A stretch of DNA of 64,000 bases from Microbacterium sp. (lineage in GTDB: Bacteria > Actinomycetota > Actinomycetes > Actinomycetales > Microbacteriaceae), in NCBI RefSeq assembly GCF_017305435.1, contig NZ_JAFKIP010000004.1, positions 124,001 to 188,000 of the forward strand. The letters run 5' to 3'. Made by a program: the position numbers and the translations under genes. Shown one piece after another: positions 34,641 to 44,479 of the stretch; positions within the stretch are counted from its first letter, which is position 1, and each line of letters starts with the position of its first letter. The notes under the pieces are model-generated. The model saw nothing but the letters and a program-made list of their open reading frames with translations, was not told where the DNA came from and did no database searches.

Positions 34641-35750
34641 GTGACCGACGAGAAGAACACGTTCCCGCCCGCCGACTCCGTCGAGGACGTACCGGAAGCC
34701 GCCGACGCGGTGACCGACGTTTCGCACGAGACGGGGGCCGAGACCTCGCCCCGCGACCCGCAGACAGCCGTCTCCCCGGACGCCGATGCGGCGGCATCCG
34801 CCGACCCGGATGTGACGTTCGAATCCGTCGCCGACGCCTTCGCCGCCGTCACCGACGGGCCGGATGCCGTCGACGAGAGTGCCGCACCGCAGTACGGCGT
34901 CGGGCCGTTCTCAGTGCGCGAAGTGGCCCTCGGCGGCGTCTGGCTGGTGGCGTTCATCGTGTCGTTCTTCCCGATTTACGGCACGATCGGCGCCGGGATC
35001 TCGGTGTGGAACGGCGGAATCGACTGGGTGCTGACGATCGGCGCCTCGACGGTCGCGGTGTTCCTGATCGCGCTGCGACGACTGTCGCCGCAGGGCATCC
35101 GGCGGGTCGGCTCGCTCGGCATCGATCAGTTCGCGTCGGTGACCTTCACGGTGTCGACGATCATCTGGCTCGGCATCCTGTGGAGCTCGTTCGTGAACTT
35201 CTTCGGCAGCCGTATCTTCGTCGCGACGTGGGTCGTCTGGGTCGAGTTCATCCTGATGCTCGCGGGCGTCCTGCTGACGGTGTTCGCGCCGCTCTTCCCG
35301 ACGATCGGCGAGGACTTCCGCCACCGCACCGAGGTCACCGCGCACCGCTTCGCGAGCCCCGCTCGTCCCGTCGTCGCGCGTCCGCACCCGCCGCGCCCGC
35401 AGCAGCCCGCGCCCGCAGCGGCCTCCGCACCGGTCGCGACCGACGAGACGGTCGCTGCCGGCGACCCCGCCTTCGTCGAGGCGGCGCCCGCGGGGGTCGA
35501 CACGGCGAACGAGACGACAGTCATCGAGACGGCCGCCGAGCCCGCTGCCGCATCCCCGGCGTCGCAGGCGTTCTGGGCGCTGGCCCCCGAGGAGCGCGTC
35601 GTCGTCGACGAGGGCGGCACGGCGCTATTCACGATCGGTCCCACCGCCTGGGCCCTCGTGATCGAAGACCGGGGCGATCACTACGTGGTGCGCCACGAGG
35701 ACGGCCGCATCGGCTACCTCACCGACGTCTCCGGCGTCACGCGCGGCTGA
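34641..35750 (+). CDS. Membrane protein with long acidic N-terminus, unknown function
   Basis: I do not recognise this protein. Of 369 residues, about 1-90 are acidic and rich in Asp, Ala and Val. Four hydrophobic helices follow (about 98-205, including LGGVWLVAFIVSFFPIYG, WVLTIGASTVAVFLIAL, FTVSTIIWLGILWSSFV and VWVEFILMLAGVLLTVFAP). A Pro/Ala linker leads to a small C-terminal domain (about 315-369: EERVVVDEGGTALFTIGPTAWALVIEDRG, YVVRHEDGRIGYLTD). The GTG at 34641 is 6 nt after GGAAGGA; an upstream GTG at 34626 overlaps that ribosome binding site. It sits between dnaE and hisD as a single gene. The C-terminal part could be a ligand-binding or SH3-like module. Confidence 0.75.
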   Translation: MTDEKNTFPPADSVEDVPEAADAVTDVSHETGAETSPRDPQTAVSPDADAAASADPDVTFESVADAFAAVTDGPDAVDESAAPQYGVGPFSVREVALGGVWLVAFIVSFFPIYGTIGAGISVWNGGIDWVLTIGASTVAVFLIALRRLSPQGIRRVGSLGIDQFASVTFTVSTIIWLGILWSSFVNFFGSRIFVATWVVWVEFILMLAGVLLTVFAPLFPTIGEDFRHRTEVTAHRFASPARPVVARPHPPRPQQPAPAAASAPVATDETVAAGDPAFVEAAPAGVDTANETTVIETAAEPAAASPASQAFWALAPEERVVVDEGGTALFTIGPTAWALVIEDRGDHYVVRHEDGRIGYLTDVSGVTRG

Positions 35751-35779
35751 TCGCTGAGCCCTCGCGCTAGCCTGGACGG

Positions 35780-37090
35780 ATGCTTCGCACGATCGACCTG
35801 CGCGGTCGAGACCTCTCCACCGCCACCCTCCTCGCCGCCGTGCCGCGCGCACAAGCGGCGCGCGCGGAGGCGCTCAGCGCCGCCGCCGACATCGTCGCCG
35901 ATGTGCGGGGGCGAGGCGAAGTCGCGCTGCGCGAGCAGGCGGCGCGATTCGACGGCGTCCGCGACCACGAGATCCGGGTGCCCGCCGCGCACTTCGACGA
36001 CGCTCTGGAGCGCCTCGACCCGGGCGTCCGTGCGGCTCTCGACGAGGCGATCCGGCGCGTGCGCATCGCCTCCGCCGCGCAGGTGCCGGCGTCGCAGATC
36101 ACGGAGCTCGGGCCGGGCGCGCGGGTCGAGCAGCGCTGGCAGCCGGTGCGTCGCGCGGGCGTGTACGTCCCCGGCGGCAAGGCGGTGTACCCCTCGAGCG
36201 TCGTGATGAACGTCGTGCCTGCGCAGGTGGCGGGCGTCGGCGAGGTCGCGCTGGCCTCGCCGCCGCAGGCGGAGTTCGGCGGTCGCGTGCACCCCGACAT
36301 CCTGGCCGCCGCGAAGCTCCTGGGGATCACCGAGGTGTACGCCATGGGAGGGGCGGGCGCCGTCGCCGCCTACGCGTACGGGGTCGCGACTCTCGGCCTC
36401 GAGCCGGTCGATGTCGTCACGGGGCCCGGAAACAACTTCGTCGCGGCCGCCAAGCGCGCCGTCGGCGGCGTCGTCGGCACCGACTCGGAGGCCGGGGCGA
36501 CCGAGATCCTGATCGTCGCCGACGAGCACGCCGACGCGACGCTCGCCGCGGTGGACCTGATCAGTCAGGCCGAGCACGACGAGCAGGCCTCCGCCGTGCT
36601 CGTCACGTGGTCGGAGCCGTTCGGGGCGGCTGTCCGCGCCGTCGTCGAAGAGCGTGTGGATGCCACCCGCAACGGCATCCGCGCGCGCACCGCTCTGGAG
36701 GGACCGCAGTCCGCCATCGTCCTCGTCGACGATCGCGCCGCCGCGACGGCATTCAGCAACGCCTACGCCCCCGAGCATCTCGAACTGCACCTCGAGGACC
36801 CGCGGCCGGAGGACTTCGTCAACGCGGGCGCGGTCTTCGTCGGAGCGCACTCGCCGGTGAGCCTCGGCGACTACCTCGCCGGCAGCAACCACGTGCTCCC
36901 GACGGGCGGTCAGGCCCGCTACGCATCGGGTCTGTCCGCCTCGACATTCCTCCGCCCGCAGCAGGTCATCAGCTATGACCGCGAAGCGCTGCGCACCGTC
37001 GAACGCGACATCGTCGCGCTCGCGGATGCCGAGGCGCTCCCCGCGCACGGCGAGGCCGTGACCGCGCGCTTCGCCGGGAGGGAGGGCTGA
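35780..37090 (+). CDS. hisD: Histidinol dehydrogenase
   Basis: Zinc- and NAD-dependent enzyme that oxidises L-histidinol to L-histidine in the last two steps of histidine synthesis. It has 436 residues. Blocks: [69 protein letters not shown] and [12 protein letters not shown]. It has a leaderless-type promoter (TAGCCT at 35768-35773, 6 nt before the ATG). Other his genes are not in the window. Its stop shares a base with the nrdR start (TGATG), so the two are coupled. Confidence 0.96.
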   Translation: MLRTIDLRGRDLSTATLLAAVPRAQAARAEALSAAADIVADVRGRGEVALREQAARFDGVRDHEIRVPAAHFDDALERLDPGVRAALDEAIRRVRIASAAQVPASQITELGPGARVEQRWQPVRRAGVYVPGGKAVYPSSVVMNVVPAQVAGVGEVALASPPQAEFGGRVHPDILAAAKLLGITEVYAMGGAGAVAAYAYGVATLGLEPVDVVTGPGNNFVAAAKRAVGGVVGTDSEAGATEILIVADEHADATLAAVDLISQAEHDEQASAVLVTWSEPFGAAVRAVVEERVDATRNGIRARTALEGPQSAIVLVDDRAAATAFSNAYAPEHLELHLEDPRPEDFVNAGAVFVGAHSPVSLGDYLAGSNHVLPTGGQARYASGLSASTFLRPQQVISYDREALRTVERDIVALADAEALPAHGEAVTARFAGREG

Positions 37091-37551
37091 TGCACTGCCC
37101 GTTCTGCCGTCACGCCGACTCGCGCGTCATCGACTCGCGGACGAGCGATGACGGTCTCAGCATCCGCCGCCGGCGTCAGTGCCCGCAGTGCGGCGGCCGC
37201 TTCTCGACGATCGAGACCGCGAGCCTCAACGTCATCAAGCGCTCCGGCGTCATCGAGCCGTTCAGCCGCGAGAAGGTCATGTCGGGCGTTCGCAAGGCCT
37301 GCCAGGGTCGTCCCGTCACCGAGGCCGACCTCGCCGTCCTCGCGCAGGCGGTCGAAGAGGCGGTGCGGCAGACCGGCTCATCACAGATCGACACCAACGA
37401 GATCGGGCTCGCGATCCTCGGCCCGCTGCGCGACCTCGACGAGGTGGCGTATCTGCGCTTCGCGAGCGTGTACCAGGCGTTCGATTCGCTCGAGGACTTC
37501 GAGGCATCCATCGCGCAGCTGCGCGCCGATCACCGCGCCGACGCCGAATAG
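37090..37551 (+). CDS. nrdR: Transcriptional repressor NrdR
   Basis: Zinc-finger/ATP-cone repressor of ribonucleotide reductase genes; it senses ATP/dATP. It has 153 residues. The N-terminal zinc ribbon has Cys3, Cys6 (HCPFCRH) and a second CPQC pair after RRRRQ, followed by GGRFSTIE. The ATP-cone starts at [20 protein letters not shown] and ends near [23 protein letters not shown]. The ATG overlaps the hisD stop by one base. NrdR boxes would be expected before nrd genes elsewhere; I saw none here. Confidence 0.95.
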   Translation: MHCPFCRHADSRVIDSRTSDDGLSIRRRRQCPQCGGRFSTIETASLNVIKRSGVIEPFSREKVMSGVRKACQGRPVTEADLAVLAQAVEEAVRQTGSSQIDTNEIGLAILGPLRDLDEVAYLRFASVYQAFDSLEDFEASIAQLRADHRADAE

Positions 37552-37601
37552 TTCCGGCGCGCGGAAGGGCCGGCAGCCCGACGCGCCCTAGGCTGGTGGC
37601 G

Positions 37602-38627
37602 ATGTATCCCTTCCTCTTCCGGACGTTCTTCGCGCGCATGGACCCCGAGCGGGCCCATCACCTGGTCGTCCCTGTGATCCGAGCGTTCGGCGCGTGGCCG
37701 CTCGCGCCCGTCGTGCGCGCACTGACGCGCCCCGACCCGGCCCTGCGCACGCACGCGCTGGGGCTGGAGTTCGATTCGCCGTTCGGGGTCGCGGCGGGCT
37801 TCGACAAGAACGCGGTCATGACCGAGGGTCTGCACGCGCTCGGATTCGGCCATGTCGAGATCGGCACCGTCACCGCGATCGCCCAGGAGGGGAACCCGAG
37901 GCCGCGCCTCTATCGCCTCATCGAGGACCGTGCCCTGATCAACCGCATGGGCTTCAACAACGCCGGCGCCGAGCGTGCGGCCGCGCGGCTGGGGCGGTCG
38001 CGCCGCCGACGTCGACGCGCCGTGCTCGGGGCGAACATCGGCAAGAGTCGCGTCGTCGACGTCGAGCAGGCGACGGCCGACTACGTCGCGAGCACGCGCC
38101 TCGTCGCGCCCGTCGCGGACTATCTCGTCGTCAACGTCTCCTCGCCCAACACGCCGGGTCTGCGGGGCCTGCAGGCCGTCGAGACCCTGCGGCCGCTCCT
38201 CGAAGCGGTGCGGGATGCCGCGGCATCCACCCCGCTGCTCGTGAAGATCGCGCCCGATCTCCCCGATGACGAGATCGAGGCGATCGCCCGACTCGCGGTC
38301 GACGTCGGGCTCGCCGGCATCGTGGCGACCAACACGACGATCGCGCGCGCGCCGCTGGCGACACCCGCCGACGTCGTCGAGGCGATGGGGGCCGGTGGAC
38401 TGTCCGGCGCGCCGCTGCGAGAGCGGGCCGTCGCGGTGCTGCGCACCGTTCGCGCGGTCGTTCCGGCGGAGTTCTGCGTCATCTCGGCCGGGGGAGTGGA
38501 AACCGCGGACGATGTGCGGGAACGCCTCGCCGCGGGGGCCGACCTCGTGCAGGGCTACACCGCGTTCATCTACCGAGGCCCGTTGTGGGCTCGGCAGATC
38601 AACCGCGCGCTCGCCCGCACGCGCTGA
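37602..38627 (+). CDS. pyrD: Dihydroorotate dehydrogenase (quinone), class 2
   Basis: FMN enzyme of pyrimidine synthesis that oxidises dihydroorotate and passes electrons to the membrane quinone pool. It has 341 residues. The N-terminal helical membrane-association segment [20 protein letters not shown] places it in class 2. FMN and substrate blocks are [44 protein letters not shown] with the catalytic Ser, [20 protein letters not shown] and [18 protein letters not shown] (37589-37594) 7 nt before the ATG suggests leaderless transcription. The frame is open farther upstream through nrdR, but the family start is here. Confidence 0.95.
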   Translation: MYPFLFRTFFARMDPERAHHLVVPVIRAFGAWPLAPVVRALTRPDPALRTHALGLEFDSPFGVAAGFDKNAVMTEGLHALGFGHVEIGTVTAIAQEGNPRPRLYRLIEDRALINRMGFNNAGAERAAARLGRSRRRRRRAVLGANIGKSRVVDVEQATADYVASTRLVAPVADYLVVNVSSPNTPGLRGLQAVETLRPLLEAVRDAAASTPLLVKIAPDLPDDEIEAIARLAVDVGLAGIVATNTTIARAPLATPADVVEAMGAGGLSGAPLRERAVAVLRTVRAVVPAEFCVISAGGVETADDVRERLAAGADLVQGYTAFIYRGPLWARQINRALARTR

Positions 38628-38669
38628 CCGGGTGCGCCGCACGGCCGTGAGCCGCGCGGGCGGGTGGAC

Positions 38670-39230
38670 TCAGGCGGGGTACTGTCCGCGCTTCACCTGC
38701 GGCTTCGGTAGACGCATGAAGCGCATCTGCACGGTGCGCATGGCGGCGTACCAGCGCAGACCCTTCTCGGTGCGGTCTCCGAACTTCGCCCGGGCGAGCC
38801 TCTTCACGCGCGCACCCGTGATGATCATGTCGCCGACGACGAAGAGGATGAACACCCACAGGGCGACGAAGGAGTAGTAGACGATCGCCGTGTTCTGCAC
38901 GAGCGACACGAGGATCACCACGAGCATGAGCGGCATGAGCAGCTCGCCCGCGTGCCATCCCGCGTCGACGAAGTCGCGGACGAACTTGCGCTGCGGGCCG
39001 CGGTCGCGCACCGGGAGGTACTTCTCCTCGCCGTTGGCCATGCCGACCCGGGCCTTCTCGCGCTGTGCGGCGAGGTCGGCCTTCGCACGGGCGCGGGCCT
39101 CCTTGGTGTCGGGGACGAGGGGACGCTTGCGCGCGGCCTCCTGCTCGGCACGCGTCGGCGTCGGCCGATTCTTCCCGGCCCCGGCGTCGGCGTCGGGAGC
39201 GGTGTCGGGTGCGGGCGGGGTCTTGGCCAC
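38670..39230 (-). CDS. DUF3043 membrane protein
   Basis: Conserved actinobacterial membrane protein of unknown function, 186 residues. The first ~90 residues are polar with Lys/Arg/Glu-rich segments (NRPTPTRAEQEAARKRPLVP, a family hallmark). Two membrane helices follow (about 100-145, MPLMLVVILVSLVQNTAIVYY and FVALWVFILFVVGDMII), then a basic tail. I chose the GTG at 39230, which follows GAGGA by 7 nt; longer frames upstream run into the divergent promoter region. Its 3' end faces pyrD across a 42-nt gap. Confidence 0.88.
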   Translation of the reverse strand: MAKTPPAPDTAPDADAGAGKNRPTPTRAEQEAARKRPLVPDTKEARARAKADLAAQREKARVGMANGEEKYLPVRDRGPQRKFVRDFVDAGWHAGELLMPLMLVVILVSLVQNTAIVYYSFVALWVFILFVVGDMIITGARVKRLARAKFGDRTEKGLRWYAAMRTVQMRFMRLPKPQVKRGQYPA

Positions 39231-39278
39231 GGGAGAGTCCTCGGGTGTCGGGGCAGGAGCGGCGCGATGGGCGCCCCA

Positions 39279-39284
39279 TAAGAT
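39279..39284 (+). promoter_or_regulatory. TAAGAT -10 box, leaderless promoter of the M20 peptidase
   Basis: TAAGAT lies 7 nt before the ATG at 39292 with no ribosome binding site between. It is in the 61-nt divergent gap shared with the DUF3043 gene. Confidence 0.5.
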
Positions 39285-39291
39285 TACCCGC

Positions 39292-40698
39292 ATGACCCCC
39301 TCGACCACCCCGGACCGCGACCGTACCGACACCGTGCGGAGCGCCGCCCTTGCGGCGGTGCCCGCCGCCCTCGCCGATCTCGGCGCCCTCGTGCGCATCC
39401 CGTCGATCGCGTTCCCGGGATTCGATCGCGCCGAGGTCGAGCGCAGCGCGGCCGCCGTCAAGGGGCTCCTCGACGATCTGGGCATCTTCGAGCGCGTCGA
39501 GATCCGCACCGCCGTGATCCCCGAGACCGGCGTGGAGGGCATGCCCGCCGTCATCGCGACACGTCCCGCGCGCGCCGGGCGTCCGACGATCCTGCTCTAC
39601 GCGCACCACGACGTGCAGCCCGTCGGCGACGAGTCGCTCTGGGAGTCGGCGCCGTTCGAGCCCACCGTGCGCGGTGGGCGCCTCTACGGCCGCGGGGCCG
39701 CCGACGACAAGGCCGGCGTCACGGCGCACGTGGGAGCGCTGCGCGCCCTCGTCGACGCTCTCGGCGCCGACTTCGATCTCGGCGTCAACCTGTTCATCGA
39801 GGGGGAGGAGGAGGCCGGATCGGCGTCCTTCGCCGCCTTCCTGAGCGAGAACGCCGACGCGCTGCGTGCCGATGTCATCGTCGTCGCCGACTCGGGCAAC
39901 TGGGATGCCACGACGCCGGCACTGACCGTGTCGCTCCGCGGCAACGCGCGCTTCACACTGAAGGTCAAGACCCTCGAGCACGCGTCGCACTCGGGCATGT
40001 TCGGCGGTGCCGTCCCCGACGCCATGCTGGCGACCATCAAGCTCCTCGCGACGCTGTGGGACGACGACGGGGTCGTCGCGGTCGCGGGCGTCACGGCGCG
40101 GGATGCCGAGACCCCCGACTACACGGAGGCGACACTGCGCGACGAGGCGGGGCTTCCGGCCGGTGTGAGCCCGATCGGTCACGACTCGATCCTCAGTCGC
40201 ATCTGGAACAAGCCGTCCATCACCGTGACGGGAATCGACGCCCCGAGCGTGAAGAACGCCTCCAACACGCTGACGCCCGAGGTGTCGGTCGTGATCAGCA
40301 TGCGGGTCGCTCCCGGGCAGGACGCGCGTGCCGCGTACCGGGCGATCGAGGAGCATCTGCGGGCGCACGCGCCGTTCGGCGCCGAGGTCTCCTTCAGCGA
40401 CATCGAGTGCGGGAACGGCTTTCTGGTCGACACGTCGGGTTCGGCGGTCGCCGCGGCGCGGGCGGCGCTCGAGGCGGGCTACGGCGCGACCCCCGTGGGC
40501 ATCGGTGTCGGCGGGTCGATCCCCTTCATCGCGGACCTCGTCCGTGAGTTCCCGCAGGCGCAGATCCTCGTCACCGGCGTGGAGGACCCGCATGCGCGCG
40601 CGCACAGCCCGAACGAGTCGCTGCACCTCGACACGTTCCGCCACGCGCTCGTGTCCGAGGCGCTCCTGCTCGAGAGCCTCGACCGATCGCTGCGCTGA
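39292..40698 (+). CDS. M20-family dipeptidase/metallopeptidase
   Basis: Di-zinc cytoplasmic peptidase, 468 residues, probably hydrolysing dipeptides (the family is often annotated as dipeptidase). Metal-binding blocks: YAHHDVQPVG with the first His and Asp, GRGAADDKAGVTAH with the bridging Asp, FIEGEEEAGS with the catalytic and metal Glu, and a late His in EDPHARAHSPNE. The dimerisation domain lies in the middle (about 200-330). It is preceded by a leaderless-type promoter shared as a divergent unit with DUF3043. Substrate is not determinable; wall-peptide recycling is one possibility. Confidence 0.92.
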   Translation: MTPSTTPDRDRTDTVRSAALAAVPAALADLGALVRIPSIAFPGFDRAEVERSAAAVKGLLDDLGIFERVEIRTAVIPETGVEGMPAVIATRPARAGRPTILLYAHHDVQPVGDESLWESAPFEPTVRGGRLYGRGAADDKAGVTAHVGALRALVDALGADFDLGVNLFIEGEEEAGSASFAAFLSENADALRADVIVVADSGNWDATTPALTVSLRGNARFTLKVKTLEHASHSGMFGGAVPDAMLATIKLLATLWDDDGVVAVAGVTARDAETPDYTEATLRDEAGLPAGVSPIGHDSILSRIWNKPSITVTGIDAPSVKNASNTLTPEVSVVISMRVAPGQDARAAYRAIEEHLRAHAPFGAEVSFSDIECGNGFLVDTSGSAVAAARAALEAGYGATPVGIGVGGSIPFIADLVREFPQAQILVTGVEDPHARAHSPNESLHLDTFRHALVSEALLLESLDRSLR

Positions 40699-40773
40699 TC
40701 GGCGCCCCGCTGCGCTGATTCGAGCTCGCCCGTGCTGATCGCGCCTTTCGGTGCCGACACCGGCGGGGGCGCG

Positions 40774-40779
40774 TAGAAT
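40774..40779 (+). promoter_or_regulatory. TAGAAT -10 box and structured leader of erpA
   Basis: TAGAAT is followed by a ~70-nt leader before the ATG at 40855. The leader contains GCCGGC-CTC-GCCGGC and TCCGAC-N7-GTCGGA hairpins and then a GGGAGAG ribosome binding site. This may be a regulated leader. Confidence 0.45.
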
Positions 40780-40854
40780 CGTGGCATCCCGCCGGCCTCG
40801 CCGGCCCCACCGATCCGACACCACGGGTCGGACCGACGTCACCGGGAGAGTGCC

Positions 40855-41223
40855 ATGACCGACACCGCCACCACGACCGCGACCACAGCCGAGAAGGCGC
40901 ACGGAGTCGGCCTCACCGATGCCGCCGCGGCGAAGGTGAAGAGCCTGCTCGACCAGGAGGGTCGTGACGACCTGCGGCTGCGCGTCGCCGTGCAGCCGGG
41001 CGGATGCTCGGGCCTCATCTACCAGCTGTACTTCGACGAGCGGTTCCTCGACGGCGACCAGGCCGTCGACTTCGACGGCGTCGAGGTGATCGTCGACGAC
41101 ATGTCCGTGCCCTACCTCGACGGCGCCACGATCGACTTCAAGGACACGATCTCGGAGCAGGGTTTCACGATCGACAACCCGAACGCGGCCGGCAGCTGCG
41201 CCTGCGGCGACAGCTTCCACTGA
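40855..41223 (+). CDS. erpA: Iron-sulfur cluster insertion protein, ErpA/HesB type
   Basis: A-type carrier that receives [Fe-S] clusters and inserts them into target enzymes. The 122-residue protein has the three conserved cysteines: Cys51 in QPGGCSG, and Cys115 and Cys117 in GSCACGDSF. The HesB fold region reads LRVAVQPGGCSGLIYQLYF and ends with GFTIDNPNAAGSC. The N-terminal ~15 residues are a Thr-rich extension. It lies just before the cytochrome oxidase genes, but the gap and separate promoters argue for independent expression. The [2Fe-2S] Rieske protein encoded downstream is a conceivable client. Confidence 0.93.
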   Translation: MTDTATTTATTAEKAHGVGLTDAAAAKVKSLLDQEGRDDLRLRVAVQPGGCSGLIYQLYFDERFLDGDQAVDFDGVEVIVDDMSVPYLDGATIDFKDTISEQGFTIDNPNAAGSCACGDSFH

Positions 41224-41361
41224 CCCGACTTCTTCAGGCGCCGGTCGGGCCGGAAAAACCCCTCCGATAGTGGCTGACATCCTGGGCGGATGGCCTGAAT
41301 CGGGTGGGAGGTTGCCCTAGACTGAACGGTGTTCGACCTTCATGACCCCGAAAGGTGCACC

Positions 41362-42261
41362 GTGCGAGTCACACGCCGCCTCCGCTGGGCCGTCATCCCG
41401 CTCGGAATCGCCACGGCGATCACTCTGGCCGGTTGCACGACCAGCCAGCTGAACGGCTTCCTGCCGGGCTTCACCGACGACGGTACCCAGGCCACCAACC
41501 ACACCGAGATGATCTCGGGCCTGTGGGTGAACTCCTGGATCGTGCTGCTCGTCGTCGGCATCATCACGTGGGCGCTGATGGGGTGGGCCGCCATCGCCTA
41601 TCGTCGCCGCAAGGGTCAGACGGGACTGCCGGTGCAGCTCCGCTACAACATGCCGATCGAGATCTTCTACACGGTCGTGCCCCTCATCCTCGTGATCGGG
41701 TTCTTCGCCTTCACGGCGCGCGACCAGGCGATCATCGAGACGCAGTACGACGAGCCGGATGCCTGCATCACGGCGATCGGCAAGCAGTGGGCCTGGGACT
41801 TCCAGTACGCCGAGCAGGAGTGCGACGACGCGGATGTCGCCGTCTGGAGCATGGGCGTGCAGGCGCAGACCGACGCGCAGGGCAACATCACGAGCGAGCT
41901 GCCGACCCTGTACCTGCCGGTCGACAAGAAGGTGAAGATCAAGCTCACCTCGCGCGATGTCATCCACTCGTTCTGGATCATCGACTTCCTGTACAAGAAG
42001 GACATGTACATCGGCAAGGACAACTACATGTCCTTCATCCCCACCCGCGTCGGAGAGTACGACGGGAAGTGCGCCGAGCTCTGCGGCCAGTACCACTCGA
42101 TGATGCTCTTCAAGGTGAAGGTCGTCGACCAGGCCGACTACGACGCGTACCTCGACACGCTGCGCGAGGCCGGCCAGACCGGTGACATCAACGAGGCCTA
42201 CAACCGCCTGCAGAACCTGCCGGGCACGGGCGCGACCCCTGAAGCTGAGGGAGACCACTGA
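41362..42261 (+). CDS. ctaC: Cytochrome c oxidase subunit II
   Basis: CuA-bearing subunit of the aa3 oxidase; accepts electrons from the cytochrome bc1 complex. The 299-residue precursor has a lipoprotein-type signal ending LAGC (about residues 20-24), two membrane helices and a periplasm-side cupredoxin domain with the CuA motif [12 protein letters not shown] and an upstream His (DVIHSFWI). The GTG at 41362 is chosen because AAAGG lies 6 nt upstream and the signal peptide follows; a GTG at 41329 adds 11 residues. A TAGACT box at 41318-41323 would give a ~30-nt leader. The ctaD start shares a base with its stop. Confidence 0.94.
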   Translation: MRVTRRLRWAVIPLGIATAITLAGCTTSQLNGFLPGFTDDGTQATNHTEMISGLWVNSWIVLLVVGIITWALMGWAAIAYRRRKGQTGLPVQLRYNMPIEIFYTVVPLILVIGFFAFTARDQAIIETQYDEPDACITAIGKQWAWDFQYAEQECDDADVAVWSMGVQAQTDAQGNITSELPTLYLPVDKKVKIKLTSRDVIHSFWIIDFLYKKDMYIGKDNYMSFIPTRVGEYDGKCAELCGQYHSMMLFKVKVVDQADYDAYLDTLREAGQTGDINEAYNRLQNLPGTGATPEAEGDH

Positions 42262-44024
42262 TGGCGACGACGCTTCCGCTCGAGGGCCAGGCCCCGCAGC
42301 GACCCACGACCCTGCCCCCGCGGCAGGCGGCGCTCATGAGCTCCACCCGGGTCGAGCAGAAGGGCAACATCCTCGTCCGGTGGATCACTTCCACCGACCA
42401 CAAGACGATCGGGTACATGTACCTCATCGCCTCGGTGCTGTTCTTCCTGCTCGGCGGCGTGATGGCCCTCATCATCCGTGCCGAGCTGTTCGAGCCGGGC
42501 ATGCAGATCATCCCGACGAAGGATCAGTACAACCAGCTGTTCACGATGCACGGCACGATCATGCTGCTGATGTTCGCGACACCGCTGTTCGCCGGCTTCG
42601 CGAACGCGATCCTGCCGCTCCAGATCGGCGCTCCCGACGTCGCGTTCCCGCGACTGAACGCGTTCGCGCTGTGGCTGTTCATCTTCGGCTCGCTCATCGC
42701 GGTCGCCGGCTTCCTGACCCCTCAGGGCGCCGCGGCATTCGGGTGGTTCGCCTACCAGCCGTTGGCCGGCGCCTCGTTCTCGCCCGGCGCGGGCGGCAAC
42801 CTGTGGATGCTCGGCCTCGGTATGAGCGGCTTCGGCACGATCCTCGGCGCCGTCAACTTCATCACGACGATCATCACGATGCGTGCGCCCGGCATGACCA
42901 TGTGGCGCATGCCGATCTTCTCGTGGAACACCCTCGTCACGAGCATCCTGATCCTCATGGCGTTCCCGGTGCTGGCCGCAGCGATCCTCGCCGCCGGCGC
43001 GGATCGCGTCCTGGGCGCACACATCTACGACCCGGCGAACGGCGGTGTGCTCCTCTGGCAGCACCTGTTCTGGTTCTTCGGGCACCCCGAGGTGTACATC
43101 ATCGCGCTGCCGTTCTTCGGCATCGTGTCCGAGATCTTCCCGGTGTTCAGCCGCAAGCCGATCTTCGGATACAAGACGCTCGTGTACGCGACGATCGCCA
43201 TCGCGGCCCTGTCGGTCTCGGTGTGGGCGCACCACATGTACGTCACCGGCGCGGTGCTGCTCCCGTTCTTCGCGCTCATGACGATGCTCATCGCCGTCCC
43301 GACGGGTGTGAAGATCTTCAACTGGATCGGCACGATGTGGCGAGGATCGATCACGTTCGAGACTCCGATGGTGTTCTCGCTCGGCTTCCTCGTGTCCTTC
43401 GTCTTCGGAGGTCTCACGGGCGTCATCCTCGCCTCGCCGCCGCTCGACTTCCACCTGTCCGACTCGTACTTCGTCGTCGCGCACTTCCACTACGTCGTGT
43501 TCGGCACGGTCGTGTTCGCCATGTTCGCGGGCTTCTACTTCTGGTGGCCCAAGTGGACCGGGCGCATGCTCAACGAACGCCTCGGCATGGTCCACTTCTG
43601 GCTGCTGTTCATCGGCTTCCACATGACGTTCCTCATCCAGCACTGGCTGGGCGTCGAGGGCATGGTCCGCCGCTACGCGGACTACTCGGCGGCCGACGGA
43701 TTCACGTGGCAGAACCAGGTCTCGACGATCGGTGCGATGATCCTCGGCGCCTCGATGATCCCGTTCTTCCTGAACGTGTGGATCACGGCTCGTACGGCAC
43801 CGAAGGTGACCGTCAACGACCCGTGGGGCTACGGCGGCTCGCTGGAGTGGGCGACGAGCTGCCCGCCGCCGCGTCACAACTTCACGTCGATCCCGCGCAT
43901 CCGCAGCGAGCGTCCGGCGTTCGACCTGAACCACCCCGAAGCGGCCGTCCCGGTCGGCGTGGGCCCGGCGAAGGACGCCCCTGACGCCCCGGTCGTCGAC
44001 ATCGCCGATGGAGAGGTCAAGTAA
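42261..44024 (+). CDS. ctaD: Cytochrome c oxidase subunit I
   Basis: Catalytic subunit of the aa3-type oxidase, holding haem a, haem a3 and CuB and pumping protons. It has 587 residues and about twelve membrane helices. Blocks: [27 protein letters not shown] with a haem-a His, [14 protein letters not shown] with the CuB/cross-link region, WAHHMYVTG with the CuB His pair, the K-channel region before it, and [13 protein letters not shown] with the haem His pair. An extended C-terminal tail ends near the membrane. The ATG overlaps the ctaC TGA by one base, so the genes are translationally coupled; ctaF follows directly. Confidence 0.97.
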   Translation: MATTLPLEGQAPQRPTTLPPRQAALMSSTRVEQKGNILVRWITSTDHKTIGYMYLIASVLFFLLGGVMALIIRAELFEPGMQIIPTKDQYNQLFTMHGTIMLLMFATPLFAGFANAILPLQIGAPDVAFPRLNAFALWLFIFGSLIAVAGFLTPQGAAAFGWFAYQPLAGASFSPGAGGNLWMLGLGMSGFGTILGAVNFITTIITMRAPGMTMWRMPIFSWNTLVTSILILMAFPVLAAAILAAGADRVLGAHIYDPANGGVLLWQHLFWFFGHPEVYIIALPFFGIVSEIFPVFSRKPIFGYKTLVYATIAIAALSVSVWAHHMYVTGAVLLPFFALMTMLIAVPTGVKIFNWIGTMWRGSITFETPMVFSLGFLVSFVFGGLTGVILASPPLDFHLSDSYFVVAHFHYVVFGTVVFAMFAGFYFWWPKWTGRMLNERLGMVHFWLLFIGFHMTFLIQHWLGVEGMVRRYADYSAADGFTWQNQVSTIGAMILGASMIPFFLNVWITARTAPKVTVNDPWGYGGSLEWATSCPPPRHNFTSIPRIRSERPAFDLNHPEAAVPVGVGPAKDAPDAPVVDIADGEVK

Positions 44025-44459
44025 GTGAAGACCAACGTCAACCTCTGGTGGATTCTCTCGGGCTTCTTCTTCCTGTGCTTCGCCCTGTACACGGGGTGGA
44101 ACATCATCGAGCACTCCGATCGTCCGTGGTATCACGCGATCGAGTGGGTCGGCACCGTCGCGCTGCTGTTCACGGTCTTCATGGGTGCCATGATCGCGTT
44201 CTACGTCGACCGTGTGCATCGCGCGCAGGGCGGCGAGCTGCCCGAGGACACGCTCACGGCCGACATCGATGACGGCGACCCGGAGATCGGTGAGTTCAGC
44301 CCGTGGTCGTGGTGGCCGCTCGTGCTCGCGTTCTCGGCGGCCCTGTTCATCCTCGGTCTCGCGGTCGGTACGTTCCTGCTCCCCATCGGAGCGGGCGTGT
44401 TCGTCGTCGCCATCGTCGGCTGGGTGTACGAGTACTACCGCGGATACTTCGCGCGCTGA
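44025..44459 (+). CDS. ctaF: Cytochrome c oxidase subunit IV (actinobacterial)
   Basis: Accessory subunit of the actinobacterial aa3 oxidase in the bcc-aa3 supercomplex. It has 144 residues with four membrane helices: LWWILSGFFFLCFALYTGW, AIEWVGTVALLFTVFMGAMI, and a close pair at about 95-135. A short acidic loop (EDTLTADIDDGDPEIGEF) separates the halves; this segment is characteristic of the family. The GTG begins immediately after the ctaD stop. Confidence 0.92.
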   Translation: MKTNVNLWWILSGFFFLCFALYTGWNIIEHSDRPWYHAIEWVGTVALLFTVFMGAMIAFYVDRVHRAQGGELPEDTLTADIDDGDPEIGEFSPWSWWPLVLAFSAALFILGLAVGTFLLPIGAGVFVVAIVGWVYEYYRGYFAR

Positions 44460-44479
44460 GCCGGGAGCTCATCACGGCT

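Noticed and set aside
41224-41262. Possible terminator after erpA (CCCGAC / GTCGGG)
   Set aside because: A six-base stem with a 14-nt loop and no T-tract is too weak to list as a terminator.
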